Of a DNA stretch of 64,000 nucleotides, positions 25,988 to 34,559 are shown piece by piece. The position numbers and the translations under genes were made by a program. Each line of letters begins with the position of its first letter. Position 1 is the stretch's first letter. The DNA is from Methyloceanibacter sp. wino2 (GTDB taxonomy: Bacteria > Pseudomonadota > Alphaproteobacteria > Rhizobiales > Methyloligellaceae): assembly GCF_003071365.1 (NCBI RefSeq), contig NZ_CP028960.1:1364001-1428000 (forward strand), in the 5' to 3' direction. Below the pieces are notes generated by a model. The model made no database searches. It was not told the DNA's origin and saw only the letters and a program-made list of their open reading frames with translations.

Positions 25988-27250
25988 ATGAAGCCCAAGC
26001 TGATCACCACCCTTCAAAGCTATACGCGCGCGGACTTCCTCAGCGACACGGTTGCGGGGCTGACGGTCGCCCTGGTCGCGATCCCGCTCAGCATCGCCAT
26101 CGCCATCGCCTCGGGCGCGGACCCAGCGAAAGGCATCGTCACGGTGATCGTGGCCGGGTTCCTGGTCTCGCTGCTCGGCGGCAGCAAAGTCCAGATCGGC
26201 GGGCCGACCGGCGCCTTCATCGTGGTGGTCTACGGCGTCATCGCCGAGCACGGCTATGACGGTCTGGTGCTGGCGACGCTGATGGCGGGGATCATCCTGC
26301 TGATCGCCGGCGCGCTCCGGGCCGGGAGCCTGATCCAATACATTCCCGAAGCGGTCATCAACGGCTTCACCATCGGTATCGCGGTGATCATCGCCACGAG
26401 CCAGCTGAAGGACTTTTTCGGCATCCAGGTGGAGTCGCTGCCGGCCGACTTCCGCGGCCAGGTCGCGGCGCTTTGGGCCGCGCGCGATACCGCCAGCCTC
26501 ACCGCGCTTGTGATCGGCGTCGTCACGCTGGTCTCGATCGTGCTGCTCCGCCGGGTGGCGCCGCGCCTGCCCTGCACGATCATCGTGGTGGCCATCGTCT
26601 CGGCCGTGATCGCGATTTTCGCGCTTCCCGCCGATACCATCGTGTCCCGCTACGGGCCCCTGCCGCAGACCCTGCCGATGCCGGCGCTGCCCGTACTGTC
26701 GTTCGAGCGCGTGGTGGAGCTGCTGCCGAGCGCCCTCGTCATCGCCTTCCTGGCGGCGGTGGAATCGCTGCTGTCGGCCATGGTCGCGGACCGCATGATC
26801 GGCAGCCGGCACCGGCCGAATGCGGAGGTCATTGCCCAGGGCGCAGCCAATGTGGGCTCGGCGCTGTTCGGCGGCCTACCGGCGACGGGCGCCATCGCCC
26901 GGACCGCGAAAAACGTGCGGGCCGGCGCCAAGACGCCGGTCGCGGGACTGATCCATGCGCTGGCGGTGCTGGTGATCATGTTGGTCGCGGCGCCCCTTGC
27001 TGGACATCTCGCGCTGCCGGCGCTCGCCGCGCTCCTCATCCTCACCGCCTGGTACATGAGCGAGCCGCACAAATGGCGCGGCTACATGGCGGAGCGGCTG
27101 GCGGACCGAGTCCTGCTGGTGCTGACGCTCGTGCTGACGGTTTTGACCAATCTCACTATTGCCATTGCAGTCGGGGTCGCCTTGGGGCTGGCTATTCGGC
27201 TGCGGCGCCGCAACGTGCCGCCCTCGGACTGGCAGACGCCGGAGCGCTAA
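25988..27250 (+). CDS. SulP family anion transporter lacking a STAS domain
   Basis: A 420-residue inner-membrane protein with about 11-12 hydrophobic segments. SulP blocks are FLSDTVAGLTVALVAIPLSIAIAI at the N terminus, GGSKVQIGGPTGAFIVVVYG, FTIGIAVIIATSQLKDFFGI, and ESLLSAMVADRMIGSRHRPN followed by GLPATGAIARTAKNVRAGAK. The protein stops shortly after the last membrane segment, whereas typical SulP transporters of about 500-600 residues end in a cytoplasmic STAS domain. The ion is unknown; sulfate, bicarbonate and others are known in the family. No clear ribosome site is seen before the ATG. Confidence 0.88.
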   Translation: MKPKLITTLQSYTRADFLSDTVAGLTVALVAIPLSIAIAIASGADPAKGIVTVIVAGFLVSLLGGSKVQIGGPTGAFIVVVYGVIAEHGYDGLVLATLMAGIILLIAGALRAGSLIQYIPEAVINGFTIGIAVIIATSQLKDFFGIQVESLPADFRGQVAALWAARDTASLTALVIGVVTLVSIVLLRRVAPRLPCTIIVVAIVSAVIAIFALPADTIVSRYGPLPQTLPMPALPVLSFERVVELLPSALVIAFLAAVESLLSAMVADRMIGSRHRPNAEVIAQGAANVGSALFGGLPATGAIARTAKNVRAGAKTPVAGLIHALAVLVIMLVAAPLAGHLALPALAALLILTAWYMSEPHKWRGYMAERLADRVLLVLTLVLTVLTNLTIAIAVGVALGLAIRLRRRNVPPSDWQTPER

Positions 27251-27327
27251 CCGCGAGTTGCGTGCGCAGGCACCGGCCGACATGACCTCGCACGCATCAT
27301 TCGCTATTGGTTGGACGATTGGTTCCC

Positions 27328-28539
27328 ATGATGCTTAGCGCCCTCATACTCCTGACGACGGCCGCCTGCGCGGGGCTGATGGCGTGGCCGAAGCTCGCCA
27401 ACAACCGGCTGTGGCGCGCCACGCTGACGCCGCTGGCCTCGATCATCGGGTCGGGCTTCCTGGTGCTCGGCCCTATCCTCGACGACCGCTTCGGCGCCTA
27501 CGGGCTTCTCGCCATGGCCGCGCTGTGTGCAATGGCGGCCATGTTCGGCTCGGCCATCCGCTTCAACATCGCCGCCTACGCCAAGGACGGATGGATCGCC
27601 GGGTCGCCGATCGAGCGGCTGGAGTCGATCTCTTCCTGGGTGCTGGCCTTCGCCTACATCATCTCGGTCGCCTATTACCTGAACCTGTTCGGCGCCTTTG
27701 GTGTCAGCCTTGCTGATGTGGATCAGGACTTTTCGGCGAAGCTGCTGACCACCGTCATGTTCGCGTTCATTCTCGTCATCGGCTGGACGCGGGGCTTCTC
27801 CGCGCTCGAACGGCTCGAGCAAATCTCCGTCGGGCTGAAGCTTGCGGTCATCGGAGGCTTGCTCGTCGGCCTTGCGAGCTATTTCGGCGCCAAGGCATCC
27901 GCAGGTGCGCTCGTCCTGAACACGCCGCAGGTCACGGGGTGGAACGCAGTGGCGATGCTGTTCGGCCTGATCGTCACCGTGCAGGGCTTCGAGACCTCGC
28001 GCTATCTCGGCGACACCTATTCCGCCAAGACGCGCATCGCCTCGATGCGGCTCGCCCAGATTATCTCGACCGCGATCTATCTCGTCTATATCGGCCTCGT
28101 CACGTTCGTGTTCGCGCGCGAGGACCTGCATTTCTCGGAGACCGCGGTGGTCGACATGATGGGCATGGTCGCCCCGATCCTCACCGTGCTGCTGGTGGTC
28201 GCGGCGCTAAGCGCGCAGTTCAGCGCCGCGGTGGCCGACACGAGCGGATCGGGCGGGCTGTTCGAGGAGCTGACGCACGGCAAGGTCTCAAGCCGGGTCG
28301 GCTATCTCCTGCTCATCGTCGTCGGCATTGCGCTCACCTGGACCGCGGACGTGTTCGAGATCATCGCCTACGCCTCGCGCGCCTTCGCAGCTTACTACGC
28401 CATCCAGGCCGGCATCGCGGCGCACTTCGCCCACCGCAACAAGCCGTTCGGGCCTCTGTGCATCTCCTATGCGGCGCTGATGGTGCTCGGGCTCGCGATC
28501 ACGCTGTACGGCACGCCGGTCGAAGGCGGCGCCGAATGA
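27328..28539 (+). CDS. Polytopic membrane protein of unknown function (APC-transporter-like)
   Basis: About 403 residues with around eleven hydrophobic segments. LASIIGSGFLVLGPIL near the start, the long soluble loop after it, and GFETSRYLGDTYSAKTRIASM resemble the unwound helix and cytoplasmic loops of APC-superfamily permeases. I do not recognise a characterised family. Two adjacent ATGs (27328, 27331) are possible starts; the open frame extends to a TTG at 27307. There is no strong ribosome site. The stop is three bases from the convergent glutamine amidotransferase stop. Substrate unknown. Confidence 0.7.
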   Translation: MMLSALILLTTAACAGLMAWPKLANNRLWRATLTPLASIIGSGFLVLGPILDDRFGAYGLLAMAALCAMAAMFGSAIRFNIAAYAKDGWIAGSPIERLESISSWVLAFAYIISVAYYLNLFGAFGVSLADVDQDFSAKLLTTVMFAFILVIGWTRGFSALERLEQISVGLKLAVIGGLLVGLASYFGAKASAGALVLNTPQVTGWNAVAMLFGLIVTVQGFETSRYLGDTYSAKTRIASMRLAQIISTAIYLVYIGLVTFVFAREDLHFSETAVVDMMGMVAPILTVLLVVAALSAQFSAAVADTSGSGGLFEELTHGKVSSRVGYLLLIVVGIALTWTADVFEIIAYASRAFAAYYAIQAGIAAHFAHRNKPFGPLCISYAALMVLGLAITLYGTPVEGGAE

Positions 28540-28542
28540 CGG

Positions 28543-29211
28543 CTAGCTGCGCGGCAAGCGATCGAGCCAATCGTTGAACAGTTTGTGGCTGGCTTCGTTG
28601 GTGGCCGGGGCATAGCGGGCCGTGGTGGCGCGCATCTCGCCCAAGTCCACATTGGAGTTGGCCAGTTCCAGCGTGTGGCCGATCAACCAGCGCTCCATGT
28701 CTTCCTTAGGCAGTTCCACATGGAACTGGAGCGCAAGCACGTTGGGGCCATACGCGAAGGCTTGGTTGGGCGTGATCGTGGTGGAGGCAAGCCGCGTGGC
28801 GCCGGACGGCAGATCGAACGTGTCTCCGTGCCAGTTCAGAATGTGCAGGCCTTCCAGCACGCCGAGCGGCGAGGCCTTGCCTTCCTCGGTCAAGGTGAGC
28901 TGGTCCCAGCCGAGCTCCTTCTCCGCGCCGGGATAGACGCGCGCCGCGAGCACCGCCGCCAGGGCCTGCGCGCCGAGGCAGATGCCCACCACGGGCGTGC
29001 CCTTTTTGACCACGGCCTCGATCAGCTTCAGCTCGTCCGTCAGGAACGGATAGCGCTCGAACTCGTAGACGCTGATGGGCCCGCCGAGGATGAGCACGAG
29101 ATCGGCGTCGAGTGCCGGGCTGAGATCGTCGCGCCCCGCTTGAAGATAGGTGAGACCGATGCCGCGCTCGGCGAGCACGGGGCCGAGCGTGCCGGCATCC
29201 TCGAAAGCCAC
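28543..29211 (-). CDS. Class I glutamine amidotransferase-like protein, start codon region frameshifted
   Basis: A 222-residue GATase1-fold protein. The nucleophile elbow is GTPVVGICLGAQALAAVL (Cys in GICLGAQ), the oxyanion region is LILGGPISVYE, and the catalytic His/Glu pair is in ALQFHVELPKEDME. It is related to stand-alone GMP-synthase-like amidotransferases; the acceptor substrate is unknown. The open frame must start at the GTG at 29211, which omits the first beta strand. Upstream, the codons AVAIYH are in frame with it, and an ATG at 29239 sits nine bases after GGGAGG, but six A bases follow (29231-29236) where five would keep the frame. So one extra A, real or an error, separates the start codon from the body. 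Confidence 0.8.
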   Translation of the reverse strand: MAFEDAGTLGPVLAERGIGLTYLQAGRDDLSPALDADLVLILGGPISVYEFERYPFLTDELKLIEAVVKKGTPVVGICLGAQALAAVLAARVYPGAEKELGWDQLTLTEEGKASPLGVLEGLHILNWHGDTFDLPSGATRLASTTITPNQAFAYGPNVLALQFHVELPKEDMERWLIGHTLELANSNVDLGEMRATTARYAPATNEASHKLFNDWLDRLPRS

Positions 29212-29343
29212 GTGATAGATGGCGACGGCGTTTTTTCATGCGGGTCTTCCTCCCTGCGTAGGTTTCAGCAGGATCGCACCGGTACCGACAGTCCTATTGC
29301 CTGTGTGCGACGCCGGGTTGTTCGTTTGCGACATGACGTGACG

Positions 29344-30867
29344 CTACGCGACCTTCGCGACGCCCTGACGGCGTGGATCGCCAGCCCCTTGCGCGCCCTT
29401 CTTCTCGTGCCAGCGCGCCACATGCACGCCGCCGAAGAACAAGTTCCGCTCGGGCCAGGCCTTGACGGTCTCGCTGAGCGCACGCAATGCCGCCTCTTCC
29501 TCTTCCGTGAAGCCCGGCTCGAAACTCACCGTGCCGCAGCGCTCAACATGCAGACGCGGCGCGTTCACGGCGTCCTCTACCTCTAAGCGGTGCGCCAGGA
29601 TGTTGACCGCCACCTGCAGGATCGCGGTGCGGATACGGTTGGACCCGCCCGTGCCGAGCGCGGTGACCGTTCCGTCGGCTTCCAGAATGATCGTCGGCGC
29701 CATCATGGAGGACATGCGGACGCCTTCGCGAAAATCACCAGGCTCGCCGCCCACCACGTCTTCCTCGCCGAGCATGTTGTTCAGCATGAAGCCGTGGTCG
29801 CCGACGATGAAGCCGTTGCCCTCGCCGTTCGAGAGGCTGACGGCGGCCGCATTACCCTCCGCGTCGATCACACTGATATGGGTCGTGCCGCGATAGGCTT
29901 GCGGCGCGGCCACGCTCGCAGCGATGTCGCCTGCGAGAGCACCGGCCGCCAGCTTCGCGGCGAGCTGATTGCCATGGGCGCCGCGCACCTCGTTGGTTGC
30001 GATCATGGCCGCACCCAGCGCGCGCGCGTCGATATCCTGCCCCAGCGCCGTATGGGCCTCGAGATAGGACAGGCCATAGGCGATCAGTGCGCCGCCTGCG
30101 CTCGGCGGCGGGTTGAGCGCGACGGCAGCGCCGCCGAAGCGCCACAGGAGCGGATCGCGCACGCACACCTCGTAGCGCTTGAGGTCGTCCATGGTGAGGT
30201 GCCCGCCGAGGTCCCGGGATTGGGCGGCGATGGCCTGGCCGATATCGCCGTCAACGAAAAGGCGTGCGCCGTCTTCGGCGAGCCAGGCGAGCGTTTCGCC
30301 GAGTCCTTCGTTGCGGAACGTATCCCCGCCTTTGAGGAGCGTGCCGCCGGGGGCGAAGATCGCCCGCGCCGACGCACTTTCCTGCAGGATCGGTGCGACG
30401 ACCGTGAACAGATAGGCCTGGAAGTCCGAGAGCGGAAACCCTTGGTTTGCCGCGCGGACGGCCGGCTCCACCAGCCGCTTCATGGGCAGGCGCCCATAGG
30501 CCTCATGCATCGCGAAAAGACCTTGCGCGATGCCGGGCGTTGCGCTGGCTCCGAGCCCGATATGGAACTCCTGGGTAGCAGGTCCGAAATTCGCGTTGAT
30601 CGGAAAAAAGGAGACGTCGTTCGCGGCGCGGCGCTTGAGCGGTGTCTCCACGAAGAAGTCGAACAGCTTCGCCGCCCGCTGGCCCGCCGCCCGCGCCATC
30701 AGAAAGCCGCCGCCGCCCGGAGAGGCGAACACCGCTTCGGCCACGAAGCTCATGCACACACCGGCAATGGCCGCATCGAAGGCGTTGCCGCCGTCGGCAA
30801 GGATTTCGGCGGCAGCCTCGGCAGTCAGGCTATGGCCTGCCGCGACGACGGATTGGGGTTTCTTCAT
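29344..30867 (-). CDS. ggt: Gamma-glutamyltransferase family protein
   Basis: A 507-residue Ntn hydrolase. GTTHISVIDAEGNAAAVSLS carries the Thr that becomes the N-terminal nucleophile after autoprocessing, and GFMLNNMLGEED and SSMMAPTIILEADGT are typical of the small subunit. The N-terminal half (large subunit) has ASPGGGGFLMARAAG and NPPPSAGGALIAYGL. It cleaves gamma-glutamyl amides such as glutathione. No signal peptide is visible from the ATG at 30867, which is unusual because most bacterial GGTs are periplasmic; an in-frame ATG at 30927 adds a short, weakly hydrophobic segment instead. It is separated from the GATase by about 130 bases. Confidence 0.88.
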   Translation of the reverse strand: MKKPQSVVAAGHSLTAEAAAEILADGGNAFDAAIAGVCMSFVAEAVFASPGGGGFLMARAAGQRAAKLFDFFVETPLKRRAANDVSFFPINANFGPATQEFHIGLGASATPGIAQGLFAMHEAYGRLPMKRLVEPAVRAANQGFPLSDFQAYLFTVVAPILQESASARAIFAPGGTLLKGGDTFRNEGLGETLAWLAEDGARLFVDGDIGQAIAAQSRDLGGHLTMDDLKRYEVCVRDPLLWRFGGAAVALNPPPSAGGALIAYGLSYLEAHTALGQDIDARALGAAMIATNEVRGAHGNQLAAKLAAGALAGDIAASVAAPQAYRGTTHISVIDAEGNAAAVSLSNGEGNGFIVGDHGFMLNNMLGEEDVVGGEPGDFREGVRMSSMMAPTIILEADGTVTALGTGGSNRIRTAILQVAVNILAHRLEVEDAVNAPRLHVERCGTVSFEPGFTEEEEAALRALSETVKAWPERNLFFGGVHVARWHEKKGAQGAGDPRRQGVAKVA

Positions 30868-30930
30868 CCGGGAGTGCGTAAGGGGGGTTGCCGCCGGGAG
30901 CAAGGGCGAGATGCACGAAACCGGCACTCA

Positions 30931-30964
30931 AAACGGCGCATGGCCGGGACGAACCCGGCCATGC
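30931..30964 (-). terminator. Rho-independent-type terminator after pckG
   Basis: A perfect 11-bp stem, GCATGGCCGGG paired with CCCGGCCATGC, with a five-base loop (30938-30964). On the minus strand it is followed by GCCGTTTTG, a short T run. It lies about 30 bases after the PEP carboxykinase stop and before ggt on the same strand, so ggt is probably transcribed separately. Confidence 0.7.
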
Positions 30965-30992
30965 TTCCGTGTCTTGGTGCTTTGGAGACGCG

Positions 30993-32798
30993 CTAGCCCA
31001 AGCGCTGCTCCAGATCGGCGAGCTCTTCCTTCAAGCCGCCCGGCAGTTTGTCTCCGAAGGACTCGTAGTGCTCCTTGATCGAGGGGATCTCGGCCTTCCA
31101 GCCTTCAACGTCGACGCGGAGCAGCTCTTTCATGTCCGCGCTGTCGACATCGAGACCCTCGGTGTCGAGCCCGCCCTCGGCCGGGATCTTGCCGAGCGGC
31201 GTGTCCACGGCCTCGGCCTTGCCATCGCAGCGATCGAAGATCCACTTCAATACGCGCGAGTTCTCGGCGAAGCCCGGCCACAGGAACTTGCCGTCGGGGC
31301 TCTTGCGGAACCAGTTCACGTAGAAGATCTTCGGCATCTTATCGCCGCCCTTCTCGCCGACCTTCAGCCAGTGGGCGAAATATTCGCCCATGTGGTAGCC
31401 GCAGAAGGGCAGCATCGCCATGGGGTCGCGGCGCAGGTTGCCGAGTCCGCCCGTAGCGGCCGCGGTCTTTTCCGAGGCCATGATCGAGCCGAGGAAGGTG
31501 CCCTGGCGCCAGGAGGCCGCTTCCATGACGAGCGGCACGACGGAGGCACGGCGGCCGCCGAACAGGATCGCATCGATCGGCACACCTTTCGGGTCTTCCC
31601 ATTCGGGGGCGATGACCGGGCACTGGCCGGCAGGCGCGGTGAAGCGCGAGTTGGGATGCGCGGCCGGCCGTCCCGCGTCCGGCGTCCAGGAGCGGCGCAG
31701 CCAGTCCGTGGTATGGGCCGGCGGCTCCTTCGACATCTCCTCCCACCAAACGTCGCCGTCATCGGTGAGCGCGACATTGGAGTAGATGCAGTTCGCATCC
31801 AGCGTCCGCATGGCGTTGACGTTCGACTTGTCCGACGTGCCCGGCGCCACACCGAAGAACCCGGTCTCGGGATTGATCGCGTAGAGGCGTCCATCCTCGC
31901 CGAACTTCATCCAGCAGATGTCGTCACCGATGGTCTCGGCCTTCCAGCCGGGAATCGTCGGGTTCAGCATCGCCAGGTTGGTCTTGCCGCAAGCGCTGGG
32001 GAAGGCAGCGGCGATGTACTTCACCTCGCCTTCCGGATTGGTGAGCTTGAGGATCAGCATGTGCTCGGCGAGCCAGCCTTCGTCGCGCGCCTTCACCGAC
32101 GCGATGCGCAGGGCGTGGCATTTCTTGCCGAGCAGCGCATTGCCGCCGTAGCCGGACCCGTAGGACCAGATCTCCCGTGTCTCTGGAAAGTGCGAGATGT
32201 ACTTGGTTTCGCTGCAGGGCCACGGCACGTCGGCCTGGTTCGGCGCCGAAAGCGGCGCGCCTACCGTATGCATGCCGCGGACGAAATCATCGCTGTCGCC
32301 GAGCGCGCCCCAGACCGCATCTCCCACGCGTGTCATGATGTGCATGTTGGCGACGGCGTAGGCCGAGTCCGTGACCATGACGCCGATGCCCGCGATCGGG
32401 GAACCCACCGGACCCATGGAATAGGGCACCACATACATGGTGCGTCCCTGCATCGCGCCGTCATACAGCGCGGAAAGGGTCTCTTTCATCTTGGCCGGGT
32501 CGAACCAGTTGTTGGTGGGGCCGGCGTCTTCTTCTTTTTCGGAACAGATATAGGTCTGGTCTTCGACGCGGGCGACATCTTTAGGGTCGGAACGGACCAG
32601 GATGGAGTTCGGGCGCTTTTCCTGGTTCAGCCAGATCGCCGTGCCGCCATCGACCATCGCCTTCAGCAGCGCCTGGTATTCTTCCTTGGAGCCATCGCAC
32701 CAATGGACTGCTTCCGGCTTGAATAGCTTTTCCGCCTCGGCCACGAACTCCAGCACTTTCGGATTCGTGGTCGGGGCCACTTTTGACTGAACATTCAT
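30993..32798 (-). CDS. pckG: Phosphoenolpyruvate carboxykinase, GTP-dependent type
   Basis: A 601-residue cytosolic enzyme converting oxaloacetate and GTP to PEP, CO2 and GDP, the entry step of gluconeogenesis. GTP-class features are the kinase P-loop [15 protein letters not shown] with its reactive Cys, [33 protein letters not shown] and [11 protein letters not shown]. The length of about 600 also fits this class; the ATP-dependent rhizobial PckA is unrelated in these motifs and about 540 residues long. It lies in the place where rhizobia carry ATP-type pckA, near chvI-chvG. AGGGACGG precedes the ATG. The upstream 110 bases are AT-rich and must hold its promoter. Confidence 0.95.
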   Translation of the reverse strand: MNVQSKVAPTTNPKVLEFVAEAEKLFKPEAVHWCDGSKEEYQALLKAMVDGGTAIWLNQEKRPNSILVRSDPKDVARVEDQTYICSEKEEDAGPTNNWFDPAKMKETLSALYDGAMQGRTMYVVPYSMGPVGSPIAGIGVMVTDSAYAVANMHIMTRVGDAVWGALGDSDDFVRGMHTVGAPLSAPNQADVPWPCSETKYISHFPETREIWSYGSGYGGNALLGKKCHALRIASVKARDEGWLAEHMLILKLTNPEGEVKYIAAAFPSACGKTNLAMLNPTIPGWKAETIGDDICWMKFGEDGRLYAINPETGFFGVAPGTSDKSNVNAMRTLDANCIYSNVALTDDGDVWWEEMSKEPPAHTTDWLRRSWTPDAGRPAAHPNSRFTAPAGQCPVIAPEWEDPKGVPIDAILFGGRRASVVPLVMEAASWRQGTFLGSIMASEKTAAATGGLGNLRRDPMAMLPFCGYHMGEYFAHWLKVGEKGGDKMPKIFYVNWFRKSPDGKFLWPGFAENSRVLKWIFDRCDGKAEAVDTPLGKIPAEGGLDTEGLDVDSADMKELLRVDVEGWKAEIPSIKEHYESFGDKLPGGLKEELADLEQRLG

Positions 32799-32909
32799 GC
32801 GTTTCCGTCCCTATTATTTGATGTTGTCTGTTGTTCTAGTCGATGGAGCTTTCTCCAATATGCTTCGTTCTTGGAAAACGCCTATCGGCAAATAGGCCAA
32901 TGGCAATTG

Positions 32910-33710
32910 TCAGGCAGAGCCTAGCGTGGCCCTGGCCTCATCCACAAGTCGTACGAGTTCCTTTCGCGCGTCCTGCGGGGTGTGAATCCGGCCCTTGAAA
33001 TCGATCCGCAGGGCCTCGGTGCCGCGCACAAGATCGCATCCCAGCGGATCGAGACCGCTCATCAGCCAAGGTGGCTGGGCCGGATTTGGTGGAGCCGCCG
33101 GATCGGGCGCCACACCGCCGAAGACTTGCGCATAGAGGGCGACGGCGTCGGCATGATCCTCGTTCATGTGCGCGACGATCCCTTCCTCTGCCTCCAGGAG
33201 GCTCTCCGCGCCTGCAACCGGGACCAACAGGTCCTCCGGCGACAAGTCGACGATGCGGCCGAAGCCGCCGATGAAATGGGCGCCCTCGATTTCCAGCCTC
33301 CAGAACGAAAAATCGGGAAAATCCGCGTAAAACGCGGCCTGAGCCTGCCGGGCTAGGAACCGCCGGCGAGCGGCCGGATCGTCCGTCCGTTCGGCACGCC
33401 CGCTGAGCGTCAGGCGTGCGCCTTGCAGCGGATCGCCGCCGCCGGGGCTGCCCAAACCGGTCCCGTCCAGGAGGATCGCCGCGCGCGGATCGGCCACCAG
33501 GTTGCGCGTATGCCGGGCCAGCGTCGAAATGAGGAAGATGGGCGACCCGTCCGCCTCCGTCGCCAGGGTGATGAGCGAGACATAGGGCGCCCCGGAAGTG
33601 GCCTCCAGGGTCGCCAAAGAGCCCTTGGTCGATAGTCGCACGAGGCTGCGCGCTTCGGCCGCGATCCCTGCCATGTCGGGTAATTCTGGAGAGTTATTTA
33701 CTTGCGCCAT
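32910..33710 (-). CDS. HugZ/pyridoxamine-phosphate-oxidase-like FMN-binding protein with DUF2470
   Basis: 266 residues. The N-terminal split-barrel domain has [20 protein letters not shown] and [10 protein letters not shown], and the C-terminal DUF2470 part has [20 protein letters not shown]. This is the HugZ-like (haem-utilisation) arrangement. Members bind FMN or haem; the function here is unproven. The ATG at 33710 gives the natural family start; a second ATG 14 codons upstream would extend into the divergent chvI leader. It is followed by pckG after 110 bases on the same strand. Confidence 0.83.
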   Translation of the reverse strand: MAQVNNSPELPDMAGIAAEARSLVRLSTKGSLATLEATSGAPYVSLITLATEADGSPIFLISTLARHTRNLVADPRAAILLDGTGLGSPGGGDPLQGARLTLSGRAERTDDPAARRRFLARQAQAAFYADFPDFSFWRLEIEGAHFIGGFGRIVDLSPEDLLVPVAGAESLLEAEEGIVAHMNEDHADAVALYAQVFGGVAPDPAAPPNPAQPPWLMSGLDPLGCDLVRGTEALRIDFKGRIHTPQDARKELVRLVDEARATLGSA

Positions 33711-33851
33711 AACGGTTTTTGTTGCATCCCGGTATTGATGGGTCGGGCGCAAGGCGCCCCAAGCTTTGCCCCGATGCTGCCATGGTTTTCACGCAGCGCT
33801 AGGAGCATAACACCCAGTCAATCGCGCAACGCGCGCAAAAAGGCCCCCCCT

Positions 33852-34547
33852 ATGCCAACTATTGCCCTTGTCGACGACGACAGAAACATTCTCACCTCCT
33901 TGCGCATGGTGCTCGAGGCGGAAGGGTATAAGACCCAGACATACAACGACGGCGCCAGCGCGCTGGACGGTCTGTTCGACAGTCCGCCCGATCTCGCCAT
34001 CCTCGATATCAAGATGCCGCGCATGGACGGCATGGAGCTCCTGCGGCGTCTTCGTCAGCGCACGGAGATGCCCGTGATCTTCCTCACCTCGAAAGATGAG
34101 GAGATCGACGAGCTGTTCGGCCTCAAGATGGGTGCGGACGATTACATCCGGAAACCCTTCCCGCAGCGTCTCCTGATCGAGCGCGTCAAGGCGGTGCTGC
34201 GGCGCGCCCAGCCCCGCGACACGGCCCAAGTGGCGGACGACAAATCCAAGGTCCTGGAGCGCGGAAAGCTGAAAATGGATTCCGAACGCCACACCTGCGT
34301 GTGGGACGGGTTGCCGGTGACTCTCACCGTGACCGAGTTCCTGATCTTGCAGGCGCTGGCGCAGCGCCCGGGCGTGGTAAAAAGCCGGGACGCGCTGATG
34401 GATGCGGCCTATGATGATCAAGTCTATGTCGACGACCGCACAATCGACAGCCACATCAAGCGGTTGCGGAAGAAGTTCAAGGCCGTCGACCAAAGCTTCG
34501 ATGTGATCGAGACGCTCTATGGTGTGGGCTATCGCTTCAAAGAATAA
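33852..34547 (+). CDS. chvI: Response regulator ChvI
   Basis: A 231-residue OmpR/PhoB-type regulator. The receiver has [16 protein letters not shown], the acceptor Asp in [13 protein letters not shown], and [18 protein letters not shown] with Lys in YIRKPF. The winged helix ends in [18 protein letters not shown] and [14 protein letters not shown]. Sequence and position (directly before chvG) identify it as ChvI, which controls acid and envelope responses and exopolysaccharide in Hyphomicrobiales. The ATG at 33852 is preceded by AAAAAGG. The open frame upstream to 33702 overlaps the divergent promoter and is not counted. Confidence 0.96.
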   Translation: MPTIALVDDDRNILTSLRMVLEAEGYKTQTYNDGASALDGLFDSPPDLAILDIKMPRMDGMELLRRLRQRTEMPVIFLTSKDEEIDELFGLKMGADDYIRKPFPQRLLIERVKAVLRRAQPRDTAQVADDKSKVLERGKLKMDSERHTCVWDGLPVTLTVTEFLILQALAQRPGVVKSRDALMDAAYDDQVYVDDRTIDSHIKRLRKKFKAVDQSFDVIETLYGVGYRFKE

Positions 34548-34559
34548 CAGGCGGCGCCA

